Source: Echinococcus granulosus (Eukaryota; Platyhelminthes; Cestoda; Cyclophyllidea; Taeniidae). Taken from it: a DNA stretch of 64,000 nucleotides. Location: contig NW_020170392.1 in NCBI RefSeq assembly GCF_000524195.1, positions 479,069-543,068 of the forward strand, given 5' to 3'. Position numbers and translations under genes: made by a program. Below the pieces are notes generated by a model. That model was not told the origin of the DNA, did not search any database, and worked only from the letters and a program-made list of their open reading frames with translations. Below are positions 26,601 through 39,430 of the stretch, piece by piece; the stretch's first letter is position 1, and the number at the start of each line of letters is the position of its first letter.

Positions 26601-28021
26601 TTCTTCTATGTAACAGTTAAGGATTCAATGGAAGTATTTACTTTGGCAGTACCTTGAGAAACACATACAGCACACTACGCCTCATCCATCAGAACGTTTG
26701 TTTCAGTAGTATATTAATGTTCCCAACCATCTTAGCTTCTTGAGTGCTAACAAAGAGGGAACTGTTAGAGAAGAGCAGACGCAGTCCATCCGATTTTCAT
26801 CTACCAAACGTGGAACTCACTTCGGTAGATTGATGCTCCAGTATGGGAACCAAAAGTCATGCCCAATCTTGGGTTTGAAAAACAGCAACCATGCCATTTA
26901 TCGAGGTTTTGCCTTCTAGGGTCGAACATTTATTGAATGATGAAAATGGAAACACGTTCATACTCCCTCCATGGTTAATGATCCCCCATGAATATGATCA
27001 GCAGCCAAAATCAGAACGACGCTCTATACTGCTATTCATTCCAACCCAACAGCCATTCGCTCATTTATTTTAATAAACTTCAAAACACCTCTTATGATAA
27101 AATTTAATCTACTCGATTACGGCTTATTCAGTTTCTGAGCAACCATAAAGTTTTGATCGATTGTTTGGGATAGGCGAACAGACTGGAGAGGTTAATAATC
27201 AAATGGGAGAAGACCGACAAAATAGTCCTTGTTTCACGTGTTTGAGCAAATCCTTTAAGCAATAAACAGAGTTGGATCAACGCACAATTGAGTTCAAAAG
27301 ATTGACATAACGGAATTCACACAGTGGGCCCGAAATAAGTTGGCTAGTGCAGCGAGCAAGAGGTCAAACAACGGAAACAATACACATAACAGGCTCTAAA
27401 AAATAATGAGTTTTGTGAGCAAAAAGATTAGAAAGTTTTATTTTGAAAAGTTGTAGTGACACCAAGGAGGAAGTAAGAACAGCTTAAAATAAGTAAAATT
27501 ATAGCCTTAGAAGAAAGGAAGAAATCTTTTAATGAAATATTAGTGACGAGAAATCGATTAACATTAATAAAGACCTTGTTTTATTTTTTAATTTTAATTC
27601 AGACAAATAATTCTAAGGTGTTTAATAACAATAAACCTGATATTTATAAGCCAAAAATATTGTTTTAAATTAATTTTTGTTGCCTTGCTCTAATTTTGGT
27701 AAATCACTATTTGTTAGCGGTTTTTGTTGATGAAATTCCAACTGATTTGAACAAAATCATTGTTTGATATGTTGCGCGAAGATTAATATCCGGGTGTTTA
27801 GAAGTGGTGTTTAACTTTGCCGAATAAGCGGTAATAGGAAAACAGCGTTGTTGACTTATTAGTATTCTATACGCGCCGCTGGAAGTTCCTATTTGGTCCC
27901 TCCATCGTACACTGGTGTGTATGCTGAAGCTGTTTTGTTAGTATCACTATATTGGAAGAATAATTCTTTTATTTCCATTGCTTCTACCTGGCCTGATTTT
28001 TAAATACATCCCTACCGAACA
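23652..28021. other. Gene-poor interval upstream of the SET-domain gene
   Basis: No gene supported. The longest open frame is 109 codons at 24680-25009 (plus), with no recognisable domain. From about 27400 the sequence becomes very AT-rich. Closer to 28021 it includes a less AT-rich patch (about 27850-27930) that is a plausible promoter or 5' UTR region for the gene starting at 28022, but no TATA box is obvious. Confidence 0.5.
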
Positions 28022-31000
28022 ATGGATATTGCCGCCGAAGAAATATCGTCACCTCTCCAAGGTTTTAAGTTCGTGAAACCATTCTCCAATTTCTTTCAAG
28101 CGGCTAAGCAACGATTCGCAAATCTTGATCCTGAGAGTGGGGTTCATCTCGTTGGACCAATGTTCGAACTCACCGCCTGCATAGACAAGGAAAAACGGTA
28201 GTGTTTCTTAGTTTTTGCTCATCTATTTTATGTTTTGTCCCTATTTCATCGACATATTTGTTGTCCTGTGTGAATATGTTCGCATTTCCCCTTGTTTCCG
28301 TCTTTTTATTGCGTTCCGAACACAAATGGGAATTAACATAGGCTATCTTTTTGTTTTACACGTAAGCTCTTTGCGTACCGTTTCCTGTGATGCAATAATG
28401 CGAACCCTTCGTTACGATTTTCCCCCTCCTTTACTTCCATGGATAAAGTCGTTTCTACTTACCTTATACTGTGTAGTCATAACTTGTTCTTTATCCACTG
28501 TTTCCCGATTTTTGGTGGAAGCTAAATTTGGTAGTAAAGATACTTGCGCATTTTGAGAAGCTTCTGTGTTTTCCTCGCACTTACTGAATTTTATATCCTG
28601 CTTGTCTAAGCATGCACCTGTGTTTAAACAATCGATAACTGTAAAATGTCCAGCAAAGCTGTCCATGAGCTTCGTTGTCAAATTTTATCTTTCTTTTCTT
28701 CCAACAATCAACTTTGTTTTAATACAATAGTTTTGTTACTTGGAATTTGCAGTATTCAGGATTTTGACGCCATATACCCGGAAACCGGGGTGTCCTTCGG
28801 TCCTACCATCTGCTCCTTTGGTCTTCCCTACAACGATCACAACTACGCACTGCCGGTTGGACTGACACCTCCAGCCATGGCTCCTCACCTCATGGATGTC
28901 AACTTTATCCCTAAACCCTCTGTTCTCACCATACCAATTGAAATTTCCAAGCAACCAGCTGAGTCTAAATCGACATCTGGGACGGCAGCGGTCATCGAAG
29001 CCGATGAAAATGGGCAGGACTCCTCTCTGTCGAGGTCTCTCATCAAAACCAAAGGCGTAAAATCACCGAATGCTGTCTCCTCCTCCTCCTCATCGAAGAT
29101 CGTCACCCCGCCGACCAAAGTCACACCCCTTGTCTTTGCCTCGATAGCGGAGTCTACTGCAGGTCTTTCCGAATCAAAAAAGGCGCTTTTCGCTGCATGG
29201 CACGCCAAGGCTGCGGCTAGTGGTGGTACTCTGCTTGTTCAACAACGCTGGAAGGTCCAAGAAGGCGATCAACAGCCACCACAGCAGCAACAGCAACAAC
29301 AAGCGGATACACTGACACAAGCACCTGTTAAAGACCAGGTTTTATTTTCAGTGCCGCGGTACTGCAAAAGCGTGGTAAAAGAATCCGAAGGAGAAAGAGT
29401 GTATCTTGAATCGGATATGAAGGTCAGTTCTTTATCCCTTGGAAACTAGAGACCTAACTACCATTTTTTCTTACTTCATTGATCAAATAGGTGCAAGAAT
29501 CGTATGGATAGGAGCCATGAAGTGTCTTATGCAAATCATGCTCTCAACGTCTCACTATGTACAACCTACTTAGTGATTTTAGTAAATTATTTGAGTTTAC
29601 TGCTTTTTTTCCTTGACTTATTTTCAATCTACTTTTTCGTTCGGTTTAGCGTTTCTGTTTTCTTTTAATTGACCTTGTTGTTACGATATAGGATTTGAGT
29701 GGAAATAGTTCATCACGGGAGTTTCCCTTCTCTAAGGTAGTGTCGGTTAGATGTATCTGCTGTAGCTTGCTGATTGTATGTATTAGTTTCGAGAAGTCTT
29801 CCTCCTTGTCTAATGCCGAGCTCTGCAGCCGTCGTTGAATACTATATCAGAGCTAATCAAGGTCTCGAGTTCGGTGGTAATAAGCTTACGCATTTTGTGT
29901 GAAAAGGTGTACTGAATTGTTTCTTACCTCTGTTTAGTTCTCATGACGTGTTATTTTTTTGTTTAATCACCTGTGTTGTTTCACTTGTCAAACATTATCC
30001 CATATTCAGATAATTGAAGTTCCCGAGGACCTTTGTGTTTCACCGTCAAAACTCAGTAGTCTCGAAAGTTCGGACGAAGAGGACTCTGACACCGAAGCCT
30101 CCAATATTCCCGGCCAGAGCTCGCGCCGATCTGCAGCTGATTTGGGTCCCAAAGTTAGTTTTTATCCAATTATTAATTTTGTCCGATTCTTGGTTTCGTC
30201 TATTTTTTGGTAATGTGGTTCTTTGCGTTATTGTTACAATGGTTTGATTTGCTTCTTGTACGTTTCATTAGGCCTTATTTTCTTGTCAGTTTTTGTTGTC
30301 TCCCCTTTAGCCCGCCATATGGTCTACAGTTAACTGTCTTTGTGAAGTTAAGGTTGGGGACTCAAGAATGCTGCAGTGTCTCAATTGCCGGTGAGATATT
30401 ATTCGATTCAAGTTGACTTCTGCATTCCTGTGTCTAAAAGTTCCTTTTCACATTCAGTGCTGTTTGAAAGCTATAGTCGAACCGGACCAAAGCCCAAGTT
30501 CTTACAATACCTTACTTTAATGGACACTTCCAATATGACGAGCGTTTTATGATATTCTCCCTTTTCTCGTAGTTATTTGCAACATATGGAATGCATGGAG
30601 ATAGTGTACGAGGAGGGAGCCTGCACAGACGAAGCGGACCCCACAAACATAACTCCCAAAGAGAGACTCTTGGATCCCTCCGTCTATCTCTGTCCCTCTT
30701 GCCTGCGGCCGGCATTCGTTGTCCGCTCTGAAGTGGTGGAACGCGTTCTTGCCGCGTTGAAGCAACGTGAATCGGCGAAGCAATTAAATCTTCTCTCTCT
30801 CATCCATCACCACGCAGGCAAAAGCGAAGTGATCAAACACCCAATTGGTGGCGCCCAGCTTCTGGCCAGTGCCACGGACCGGGCTCGCCAGCTCGGCCTC
30901 ATCAGTGGCGGTAGCGCTGCATCCGGCTCACGGAGCACCACTTTTCCCAATACCGACGAACGTCACAAGATGGTAAATGTTGTCTTTCTTACCTTTTGTC

Positions 31001-34000
31001 TTTGGTCGACGCAAAGTATAAGTACAATTCAACCTATTTTTTATTTAAACTTTAGAATTGTCTTGAACGTCAGAATAATGAGACGACAGATGTTAATCGT
31101 CGAATTCCGTCACCACCGAGAGCGTCCAAACGAAAGCAGGACCTTACTACCACGTCATGTATGTGTAGTTGCCTGTATTTATTGCCTGAACCATGGATGA
31201 ATGTGCAGAATCTGAACTTGGGTCCCCATCGTCATGTGACCTAATTATCTGAGGCTTATGCTAGTCACGACTTACTCTTTAATGGTCTTTTTGAAAACGC
31301 TTTCTTCATCGCATTGATTCGAGTTTTGAAGTATAAACCTTAACCAATGTTCGAAGGCTATCCTCGTTCTTTACCGTTATATCAACAGACGATGTCGAAG
31401 CAATGCCAGCTTCTACGAAAGCCGGCATGGCTAACGAATCCACGATTCAAGAAAGCCCATCGAGTATCGTCAATTCACCGACCATGAGCACCATTAGTAC
31501 TCCCGCTGGCACTCCAGTGAGGCAGATCACACCTTTCCAACTTGCCTACCATCATAACATGAAAATCTACTCTGCTGACAGCACTGCCGACCGCTCGCCC
31601 TCCAGCCCCATTGTTACTGTTTCTGCAGAATCTACTCCCACCACCAGTCCCATGGTCTTGGGTGTGGGAGGTAGCAGAAAAAAGAGGTTAGTCTTTCATC
31701 TATTCCCTACCTCCTTTCATAATCGAAACTCTGCCCAAGAAGCTAAGAGGTCTTCCCACCTACTTGCTTTGGGGTCACGCTTACAGCAGCTCATATGCTC
31801 ACCATATATACAGTTATGAAGGCCGCGTAACATCGCCCTCTTGCGCACTTTACTCTGTGTAAGTGTGTGGATATATATATGTAAGACAGCCATTCGGCAA
31901 CCTCCTTGTTTTAGAATATCGGCTTTCGGCGATTCCCCGTCGCGTCTGTCTTCAGGCAAGCGAGGAAATGTTGTAGGCTCCACACTGGGTTCCGCTTGGG
32001 CGAAGGACTACAAGGAGGCTGATGTGAGCTTTTACTCAGAGAATCTCCTTGCCTTTGTGGCGCAGCGTGTGTAAGTACTCTGCCCCTCTTGTTCCCTATT
32101 TTGGAAATGTGGTGTCTGAGTTATCCTTGGTAATGCCATACAGCGTACGATTCTAGAACCAGACTACCGATCGAGTTAAACTGTGAAAGTACCTTATTTG
32201 TACAATTCTAAAGGTCTTACCAAACCTAATTACTGTCATCTAGTTAGACTGAATACTTGTCACAAATATTATCTATTGCAAGCTGTGGAAAGCAATATGA
32301 CGTGTGGCGGCAACTATTGTCTGTTTGTGGTTAAAGGAGGGAATTCCCAATCCAGTACTTTTATTTGTATTTCTAGGCGTATTTCAAATTTGTCTTTACA
32401 TCACAGTGCCATTGCAGGAGTTGTAAGTTTCCCTCAAAGGTCCAAAATCCTTATCTCTGCCTTTAGTTCCATGGTCTTTACGGCTTCTTCTTTCTGTATC
32501 CATCTTCTCGTAACCTAAATTAGTACTTTCGAGTAGTCGAACATCGTTATAAAGCACTCCAAATCCTCCCTCAGGGCGAAATAAACTACAGTAGGAAGGA
32601 GAACAGGATTTGTGGCCGAAGCACAAAAGGGCTCGTAGGCTGTAGGCAAGGGCAGAAGTCCATTTTAACAAAACGAAAGTATAGGGTGATGAAATAAGTT
32701 TGTGTGGCTTCCTTATGATAGTAATAAAACTTAACTAACTATAGAAAGCTTCCTGAAATATACTACTCGTTGAAATTATCACCATTACAATCCGTAATTC
32801 ATTCCCAACTCGACACAAGCCTTCTGCGAATGCTACTTATGAGAGGGCTTATTTCAAGAAGCCAATCCCTAGCCACCTTCACTTTTATCTCCCCTTCATT
32901 TCCAAACGTCTGTTCTACTTGGCCTGTGGTTGTCTAACGCTGATGCTGAGGTAAGGTGGTAAGCACTTGGAAGAATGTCGTTATCGTGGAGGATGAGATT
33001 GAGTCAACATGGTTCTCTACTATGCTAAAAGTGAAGATTTTCTCGCGACTAAGTTATGCGGTGAACTATGAGACATGCAGTGGGGCATGAGGTCTTGACC
33101 GTCTTGTGAGAAAGTGGATGGGACCGAGCTTTCTTCGGACTGATTGGCTGACTCGTCTAAGCACTGCCTGTTTTGGAAGAGGAAGGTGAGGAAGTGTTTT
33201 AGCACGTTTGAGTTGCATTGTGCTGGAGGGGTAGATAGATCTCAGTCTTACTTGCTTGCATTGGTGTGGTGTGTAGGGCAAACTTTATAATGAGCAGTTG
33301 TATCTCCAGTCCATCACACTTACAGTGTTCTGGGCCTGAAGTAACACTAGACAAATGAATCTGCGGAATAGTTAGGGTTTAGTAATTAGCCGCAGAAATC
33401 AAGATAGGCGTTCTGTTGATTTGATTTGCTTGCTGTTGGCACCATCGCAACATCCCGAATTTCTTCCGAATTCGTAAAAATTCATTGCAGTCCGTACGCT
33501 TTATCATCAACGCACAGAGGTGTCGGCGGACCACGCCATCGAGACGGGACTACGCGTGTAGTTGAACGCACAGTTAAAATTCAAGTCACTGCATGTATGA
33601 CTCAATCGAGTGGTCCAGTAGCTGAGACTTGTAATCCCATGGCCGGTGTACGGCTGGAGTTTCTGTGCATTTCTGCGTTTTTGCACCTAGCCCCAAGCCC
33701 TTCCTTGTGTAGTGCTAACATTTTCTTCATGTCCGACTTTTGCGTTTGTTTGCTCGCTTCAGCGCCAGCGGTCGAGAGCGTGTTCAACGCCTCCCTCCAA
33801 CCTGTCTTGGCCGAACTCCGCTCTGCCGAGTTGTTATGTTTGATCACAATGACAAGGTGGGCGGCTCATTATTTATAAAAAATCATACGGTTCAAGTCTT
33901 TGCTTTTCATTATCATCCCTTGACTTTATCCATTCCTTGAAGACGGATTTATCCCCTTGTTTATGCACATATTAAAAGTCATTTTTTTTAAGGGCCTTGA

Positions 34001-35820
34001 GGCGTCAGCTCGGCTTGGAAAGGGCGAAGTTGTGACGGAGATCCGTGGAAACCTCATGCTTCTGGAGGAATACGAACATTTCATCGACCCTATTAATGAG
34101 TATGATGCTATATTTCAACTGTATTTGATTATTCTCTATCTTCTCACTTGCTGGCGTGCAAGCGGTCTTGTTATGAGTCCGTGGAAGAGCAGAGAATTTA
34201 GTAGCATTAATTACTTGGGTGAAGGCTCAAGCAGACATGGCAAGGGCCCTTGTACTAACGTACAATTCAAAATATCATTTGACTTGCCTCTTCGGTAAGG
34301 ACCGTATCCTCTGTTTAAAGTTTACGGATCTCAACTGAACTACGTCTTTATCTAGGGCTGAGTGTAGTGAATCCGCACATAAGCCTACGCTATCCTTATT
34401 CATGATAACGTTTTGCGTATTGCAGCTACAATCGCTATGTCATGATCTACCACAACTTTGGGGATCGTGCAGTGGCAATAAACACCTCCCAGTATGGCAA
34501 TGATGCCCGATTCATTCGTCGATCGTGTATTCCCAATTGCTTCGTGAGTAGCCTAGCATCTTCTGGCTTCCAAGTAAAGAGCGAATGATCTTATCACCTC
34601 CAACTCTTCCTTTTAGCTGGACCACTTTATAGTGTGCAACAAACTGCGTATCATAATCCGCACAACACAGGAACTGATGCCGGGTGTTGAATTGACCATT
34701 CCCTTTGATTTCGACTATCGGTCGTGTCGTTACACAGTCAAATGCGCCTGCGCCCGTTCCCGGTGCCCCGTACAAAAGTGGTGTCGGAAGCTCGCACGCC
34801 ACAAAGTGATGCCCTACCTGGATTATGGAAAATTTATTGAATCCCGTCTCAATGCGTAAGTTGCTCTCTAGGGCCTCCATCTATTCACTTTTGGCTGGTA
34901 TTCCTCCTCTGCGTCGTATCCGCAAGGTGTCTACACGTTCATTTTAGGATTTCATCGAAGTGGTGGATATTATGTTTAACTGGTGCTCCCGCAGAGCTTG
35001 ATTTGTCCCTAAAAATTTTAGGCGACAGTTTTAGAAATAAAATTATTTCCTCCGCATAGAGCAGTCTAAGAAGCTAACGGTGCAGTATCTGTATCACTGA
35101 CGCGGCAGCCCAATCTCGGACGACTGCAGACTAAAATAGATTACTCTGTTGCACCATTACACTATTCCTCAGTTCGTTTTATTTGAAAATGAAGGAAACG
35201 GTTCATACTCTCTTAATCCGCAGTGTTTCTTGTATACATAGCCTCTCCAAGCCGATAACAGAAGACCAGTCGCCGACAACACCATCAAGCACGCGTACCT
35301 TTTCGACCGAGAACTCTCCCGTGCTCATGTCCTCCACTCAGAAAGCGTCCCTGACCTCCCTCATTCCCACCTCAGCTACAAACAGCCCACAGCGATTCGT
35401 CGCCTCTAACAAACGTCCCTTCCCTTCAACTCGTCTTTTCACCACCACTGTAAGCACCGACACCTCTACCACGACAGCTACTGAAACGACAACGACTGCA
35501 AAAACAACGATCAGCACTGACGCCCCTTCGCCTAGCGTAGAACCTCCGCCGGCCAAGAAACGACCCTCGCCTAATCCTGCGGGAGCTGAAGAGAAAAAGA
35601 GCAGCACCAAGGGAGATAAGAACTCATCTGTAAGTTGTCGCGTTTTGAACAAACTCTTGTGTCATTTGATCTCGAGAAGTAACTCTCTTGGTGATGGTTT
35701 TTATTCTAGCCTCCCTTTGAATCGATCATCACGACTCGACGGCAAGCGGCAAAGGCTGCAGCAGCAGCAGCGGCGTCGGCGACGACGATGCCGACTAGTA
35801 ATTCAAAGAGCAGACGATAG
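28022..35820 (+). CDS. KMT2E/SETD5-like: KMT2E(MLL5)/SETD5/UpSET-family PHD-finger and SET-domain protein
   Basis: Complete 14-exon model, 1027 residues. Exons: 28022-28197, 28753-29422, 30010-30153, 30311-30390, 30573-30972, 31056-31158, 31389-31686, 31915-32070, 33763-33856, 33993-34099, 34426-34543, 34617-34855, 35242-35629, 35710-35820. All introns are GT-AG and every phase matches. Residues 82-90 (GLPYNDHNY) match the N-terminal signature of KMT2E/SETD5. A PHD finger follows: C339, C341, C353, C356, H361, C364, C397, C400. The SET domain (about 690-840) has GNDARFIRRSC (767-777) and FDFDY (812-816), then a short Cys-containing post-SET segment. The usual SET NHS motif is RRS here, as in this family, which is generally regarded as catalytically weak or inactive. 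The likely role is nuclear, reading histone tails and scaffolding chromatin regulators. Poly-Gln lies in exon 2 and an Ala run near the end. The protein is short beside vertebrate relatives because the C-terminal tail is small. Confidence 0.92.
32860..33110 (+). repeat. Dispersed repeat family C, copy 2, in intron 8 of the SET gene
   Basis: Same orientation as 23236-23487, with the shared blocks listed there. It sits inside the 1692-nt intron 32071-33762, the longest intron of that gene, which suggests that repeat insertion enlarged the intron. The remainder of the intron shows no clear exon. Confidence 0.55.
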
Positions 35821-36581
35821 GCGACAGTTTATCAGCACACTAATCATGGGATTATCAATTAGTGTCTATTGATTTTTTGTGTAAATTTTTACTGCCCTAA
35901 ATTAATGTAACATTTATGCCTTAATGGGACCGAGCATTGCTTTCTCGCATCTGACGATGCCTCGCGGGATTCTGTGCATCTCTGAGGCCAGTGATGTGTG
36001 CTTCTACGTGATTTCGGTACTTTTGTCAGGTGATTCGGTGTCAAAGTCCTCCACGTTTCACGACTAGGGTCTAGGTGGGCTGACTTGGGGTCCTCCTGAG
36101 CGTGTGGTCGCCGTCGACGGGAGTGGTTCCCTTGCCGTTTCAGGGTCCCTGTGCAATTAAACTGGCTTATTAAAGGGAGTGGCACCGCGTGAGTACTGAT
36201 GTGGGAAGTTTAGGCCATTCTAGGAATGTGCCAGCATTCCACGCGCCTTACGTAAATCAGTTTGGTTAACACAATGCCAATTTGCTATTCAGTATGTTAC
36301 CCGTAGATATTTCCATTTAAAAACTGGTGTAAAACTGAAATTGTTGCATTGATGCAAAGCTGTCAGAATCAGAAAGAATGTTTGTTACGGTATGCCAAAC
36401 ACTGCATCTTTTCACTTACACAATTCATTTGGTCTTCAAGGCCATATGAATTTCACTTTTCTTTTACTGTATCAATTCGCTAGAAATACATAACACCACA
36501 CCTTTAAAGTGGGGAGTTATTTATTGCGTTATTTTAGAAACCTTAAGATAATAATTAGTTAGCAGTATCAAAGAGTGCAAA
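35821..36581. other. Intergenic spacer
   Basis: 3' flank of the SET gene and 5' flank of the next plus-strand gene. There is no canonical AATAAA close to the stop; AT-rich variants such as AATTAA occur near 35900. A GC-richer patch at about 35930-36140 has no recognised content. Confidence 0.5.
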
Positions 36582-38765
36582 ATGTCGCACAGCAAAATAC
36601 ATAAACGATCTAATGGAGCTTGCAACCTCTTATCGAACAATGCGAATAATCCCATTCGTTGTGCTGTTCCATGTGACGTAATGTGCGCCTGCGATCTAAA
36701 GCCACACAAAAAAAAATCACAGCAGGACAACAACCGATTTTTTTCTCAAAAGTCACGAGAAGCTGCAGAAAAACGAGAAAATGATTTTGCAGAACGTGAG
36801 CTTGAGTCAATGTTTCCTTTCAGACATTATGGAAAAAAATTATGTGACCCAGTTGAGAATTATTACTCAAAGCCAAATTTAAATTTTGACGAATTACATG
36901 AAAATAAGATTTGTTTAGTCAAGGTAACAAACAAACGTACTTCATGATTAATTTCTGCGTTAACAGTCATCAGAACTTGAACATGATTTACAGGAAAGAT
37001 ACAACTCATTTCGTAACAGTTATGCATCCGACAAGGCTAATCTAGCAAGGCTGCGCCGTACATTTAATTTTTTTAATTTTTAAGGGCATTATGCTAAACG
37101 ATTTTAAGAAGCAATATCCAGATGCCTACCGTATATCAAATGCGTTACCCCATCTAGTGAGTTGCCTGGTATGCATAATCTTGCGGTAGCCATTTCCCTG
37201 GCTAGAAAAGCCAAACGAGGGTTATAAGGATGTTACCAATCATCTTTACAAAACAACTACTCAATTGTACGCTAACACAGGCAGTGACACTTGATTACTT
37301 TGATTAGGGCATTTGAGGTGTCCCCATTTGATAAAAATATTTTTACTGAACAATATTATCCACTTGCTACTTTGGAAAAATCTGCCGATCAATTTTTTAT
37401 ACCAAACTATAAGCAAGTTGTTGTGGGCAATGCAAGAAGAAATCCGGTTAGTAAAAGCCAATTCATTTATCACTCATTTAATTGTTACTGGTTATCCAAA
37501 AAGTTGTTTAGCAGCCACAAATAAACACTGCAAGTCAAGTTTTTTTAAAAAAGCTTTGCAAGTTTGGTTAAATTAAGATGGGTTAATTGATGTCACTGGT
37601 TGAACATCTGTTTATTCAACTTTAGGTATTTTTTCAATATTTTAACGTGTATATTCACTAACCGTTTTACTTATAATGTGTATTTAATTTGTTAGTCTCC
37701 CAGCAATGAAGATGGCAAAGACAAAGCCAGGAAAATAGCAGTCTCGTACGTCATGTACATACCTTAGTCAAACTTTTAAGCTACAATTCCACTTTGTGTT
37801 AAATTTACCTGTGATTAGTAATTGCCAGTGGATAACTGGCCAGCCACCCCAGAAATTAGGTAGGCAGATAAGCAATGCGGTCTTCATTTTACGATATCAA
37901 AGAAAAATAATTCGTGATAACACATTATGTCCCTTGTTTGTTTTGCTTTCCGGCGTCATTGTAGCTGCTCATGCTAAAGTGCTGTAATGACCGAATGCAT
38001 AACAATAAGTTTGCTGAACAGTCTAGGAACTATTTGCAAAAACTATTTAGAATCATTCAATGAAAGGTGCGAGTACAAAATTTGTTTGATTAACCTGATA
38101 AAATCGATGTTTGTCCTAGCGATTGCATTGAATCAGCCAGACCCTTACTAGACAGTTTGAAAAGAAGCGGACTACAAAGTTCGTCCAAAGTGGAAGACGG
38201 TGCAAACGACTTAAGGCAATGGTAGGGACCACTGCATTACTTGGTCTTTTGCAATCAGCCGATAAGTTTAATTTAACCCAACCACAAATCATGCCTTATA
38301 GTTATTCTCTTTTTTAAGGCAAATGTCTCATAAAATGGTGCTATTTTGCATTTTTATTAACGCTATAATGGCACTAATTGCAATCTGTCATTATTTTGAG
38401 CTTTTAAAACATCCGCTAACAATTTGTTAGCAGGATTGCAAATCTTTCCTTTCCGTGTTTACAGCCAGAACAGCAGCGTTATGCAACACCGTAGAATGCA
38501 GATCGCAGCATTTAAAGGAGAACTCGCTAAGAGACACGAAGCCGAAATCTCAGGACGCATGAACGACCCTCCCTGTGACCTTCTGGGTACGTACGTGGGA
38601 AGAATAGGAACGGCCGTCCCGCCAAACTGGCAACCCAGAGATCCACCGACGGAAGTGGAGCGTGTAAACAACGAAAATACCATTTGGGAGAGGGCAACGA
38701 ATCTTCCCAAACCTACGTGTTTATGCTGTCACAGATGCACTGTAGCCGAGCATGAATGCGCATAA
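36582..38765 (+). CDS. Uncharacterised 8-exon protein with a Cys-rich N-terminus and helical middle
   Basis: I do not recognise the family. The model predicts 379 residues. Exons: 36582-36923, 36967-37044, 37085-37156, 37211-37266, 37308-37446, 37696-37745, 38120-38221, 38465-38765. All phases join, and an in-frame stop precedes the ATG. The first four introns are only 43, 40, 54 and 41 nt; the second would use a GC donor (CTA|GCAAGG), so exon 2's end is the weakest point. Residues about 20-45 contain RCAVPCDVMCACD, a Cys cluster. A charged helical stretch follows (SREAAEKRENDFAERELE), then SSELEHDLQERYNSF, which could be a coiled coil. The C-terminal exon has a Pro/Trp segment (PPNWQPRDPP) and ends CLCCHRC...HEC. 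There is no signal peptide or membrane helix. AATAAA lies 84 bp past the stop. Low conservation and charged helices would fit a structural or ciliary protein, but that is speculation. Confidence 0.72.
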
Positions 38766-38848
38766 GTATGGGATGAGTATGAAGGTATTCAGAGTACCAC
38801 AATATAGATACACTTCTCTCATGATCGTGGTTTAAACAGATCGGTATG

Positions 38849-38854
38849 AATAAA
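38849..38854 (+). terminator. Polyadenylation signal AATAAA
   Basis: Canonical AATAAA 84 bp downstream of the stop codon at 38763-38765, in the right place to end the transcript of the uncharacterised 379-residue gene. Confidence 0.6.
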
Positions 38855-39260
38855 AGTGAATAGTTGTGATTGAAATAGATGCTTATTTGTCAGTTTTATG
38901 ATTGAAGGGGCATCCTAGTAGCATTTTGGAAATACCAGGATATTCTTTGGCATGTTCTAAGTCTTCTTACAAAAAATCAAGCACTAATTCCTTGTGCCTT
39001 CAATATTGAGACAAGGATTTTGTCTTTCCTTATCCATGCCCTTGGCATGGAGTCTAATCCCTCCAGACTAGGCCCTACAAATATTATGTCTTTAAAATTT
39101 GGCAATATTAATCTAGCAAATTCACCTTAATACACTTGTGAAACTGTGTTTGTGTAATTACACTCAAAAGGTGTAAAGAATATTTTTGGTAACAAAAGAT
39201 GGCAAACATTAAGTTTGCCTCGTTTTTAAGACAATTATAGCGCACCAAGACTATCCTGAA

Positions 39261-39430
39261 GGCGAAAGAAGGTATAATACTAGAGCAGGACATGCATTGC
39301 TGATGTGAAGAAGGGCTGGGGAGCTACTAGTATTGCCTGGAAGTCATGCCGCTCGCCGTAAGTTCAAAGGTGGAATCTTAAGTCCCCGTGAAACCAAAGC
39401 GTGGAGTTAAACAAATAACCAAAGCATCGC
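39261..39430 (+). repeat. Dispersed repeat family A, copy 1
   Basis: First of six diverged same-orientation copies. Shared order of blocks: a GAAGACGAAAGAAG-like lead, then GCAGAATATGCATTG, CGACGT(T/G)(C/T)GGAAGGGCTGG, CTACTGGCATGGTCCGGAAG, and a distal AGTTAAACAAACAACCAAAG. This copy has GACATGCATTGCTGATGTG, AAGGGCTGGGGAGCTACTAG and GGAGTTAAACAAATAACC. Confidence 0.65.

Noticed and set aside
28215..28681. Open frames between exons 1 and 2 of the SET gene
   Set aside because: They lie in intron 1, are T-rich on the plus strand and have no conserved motif. Exon 1 joins exon 2 in phase without them.
33491..33650. Possible cassette exon in intron 8 of the SET gene (reads PYALSSTHRGVGG...)
   Set aside because: The acceptor (TTGCAG) and entry phase fit exon 8, but no convincing donor in the phase needed by exon 9 follows. 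Exons 8 and 9 already join in phase directly.
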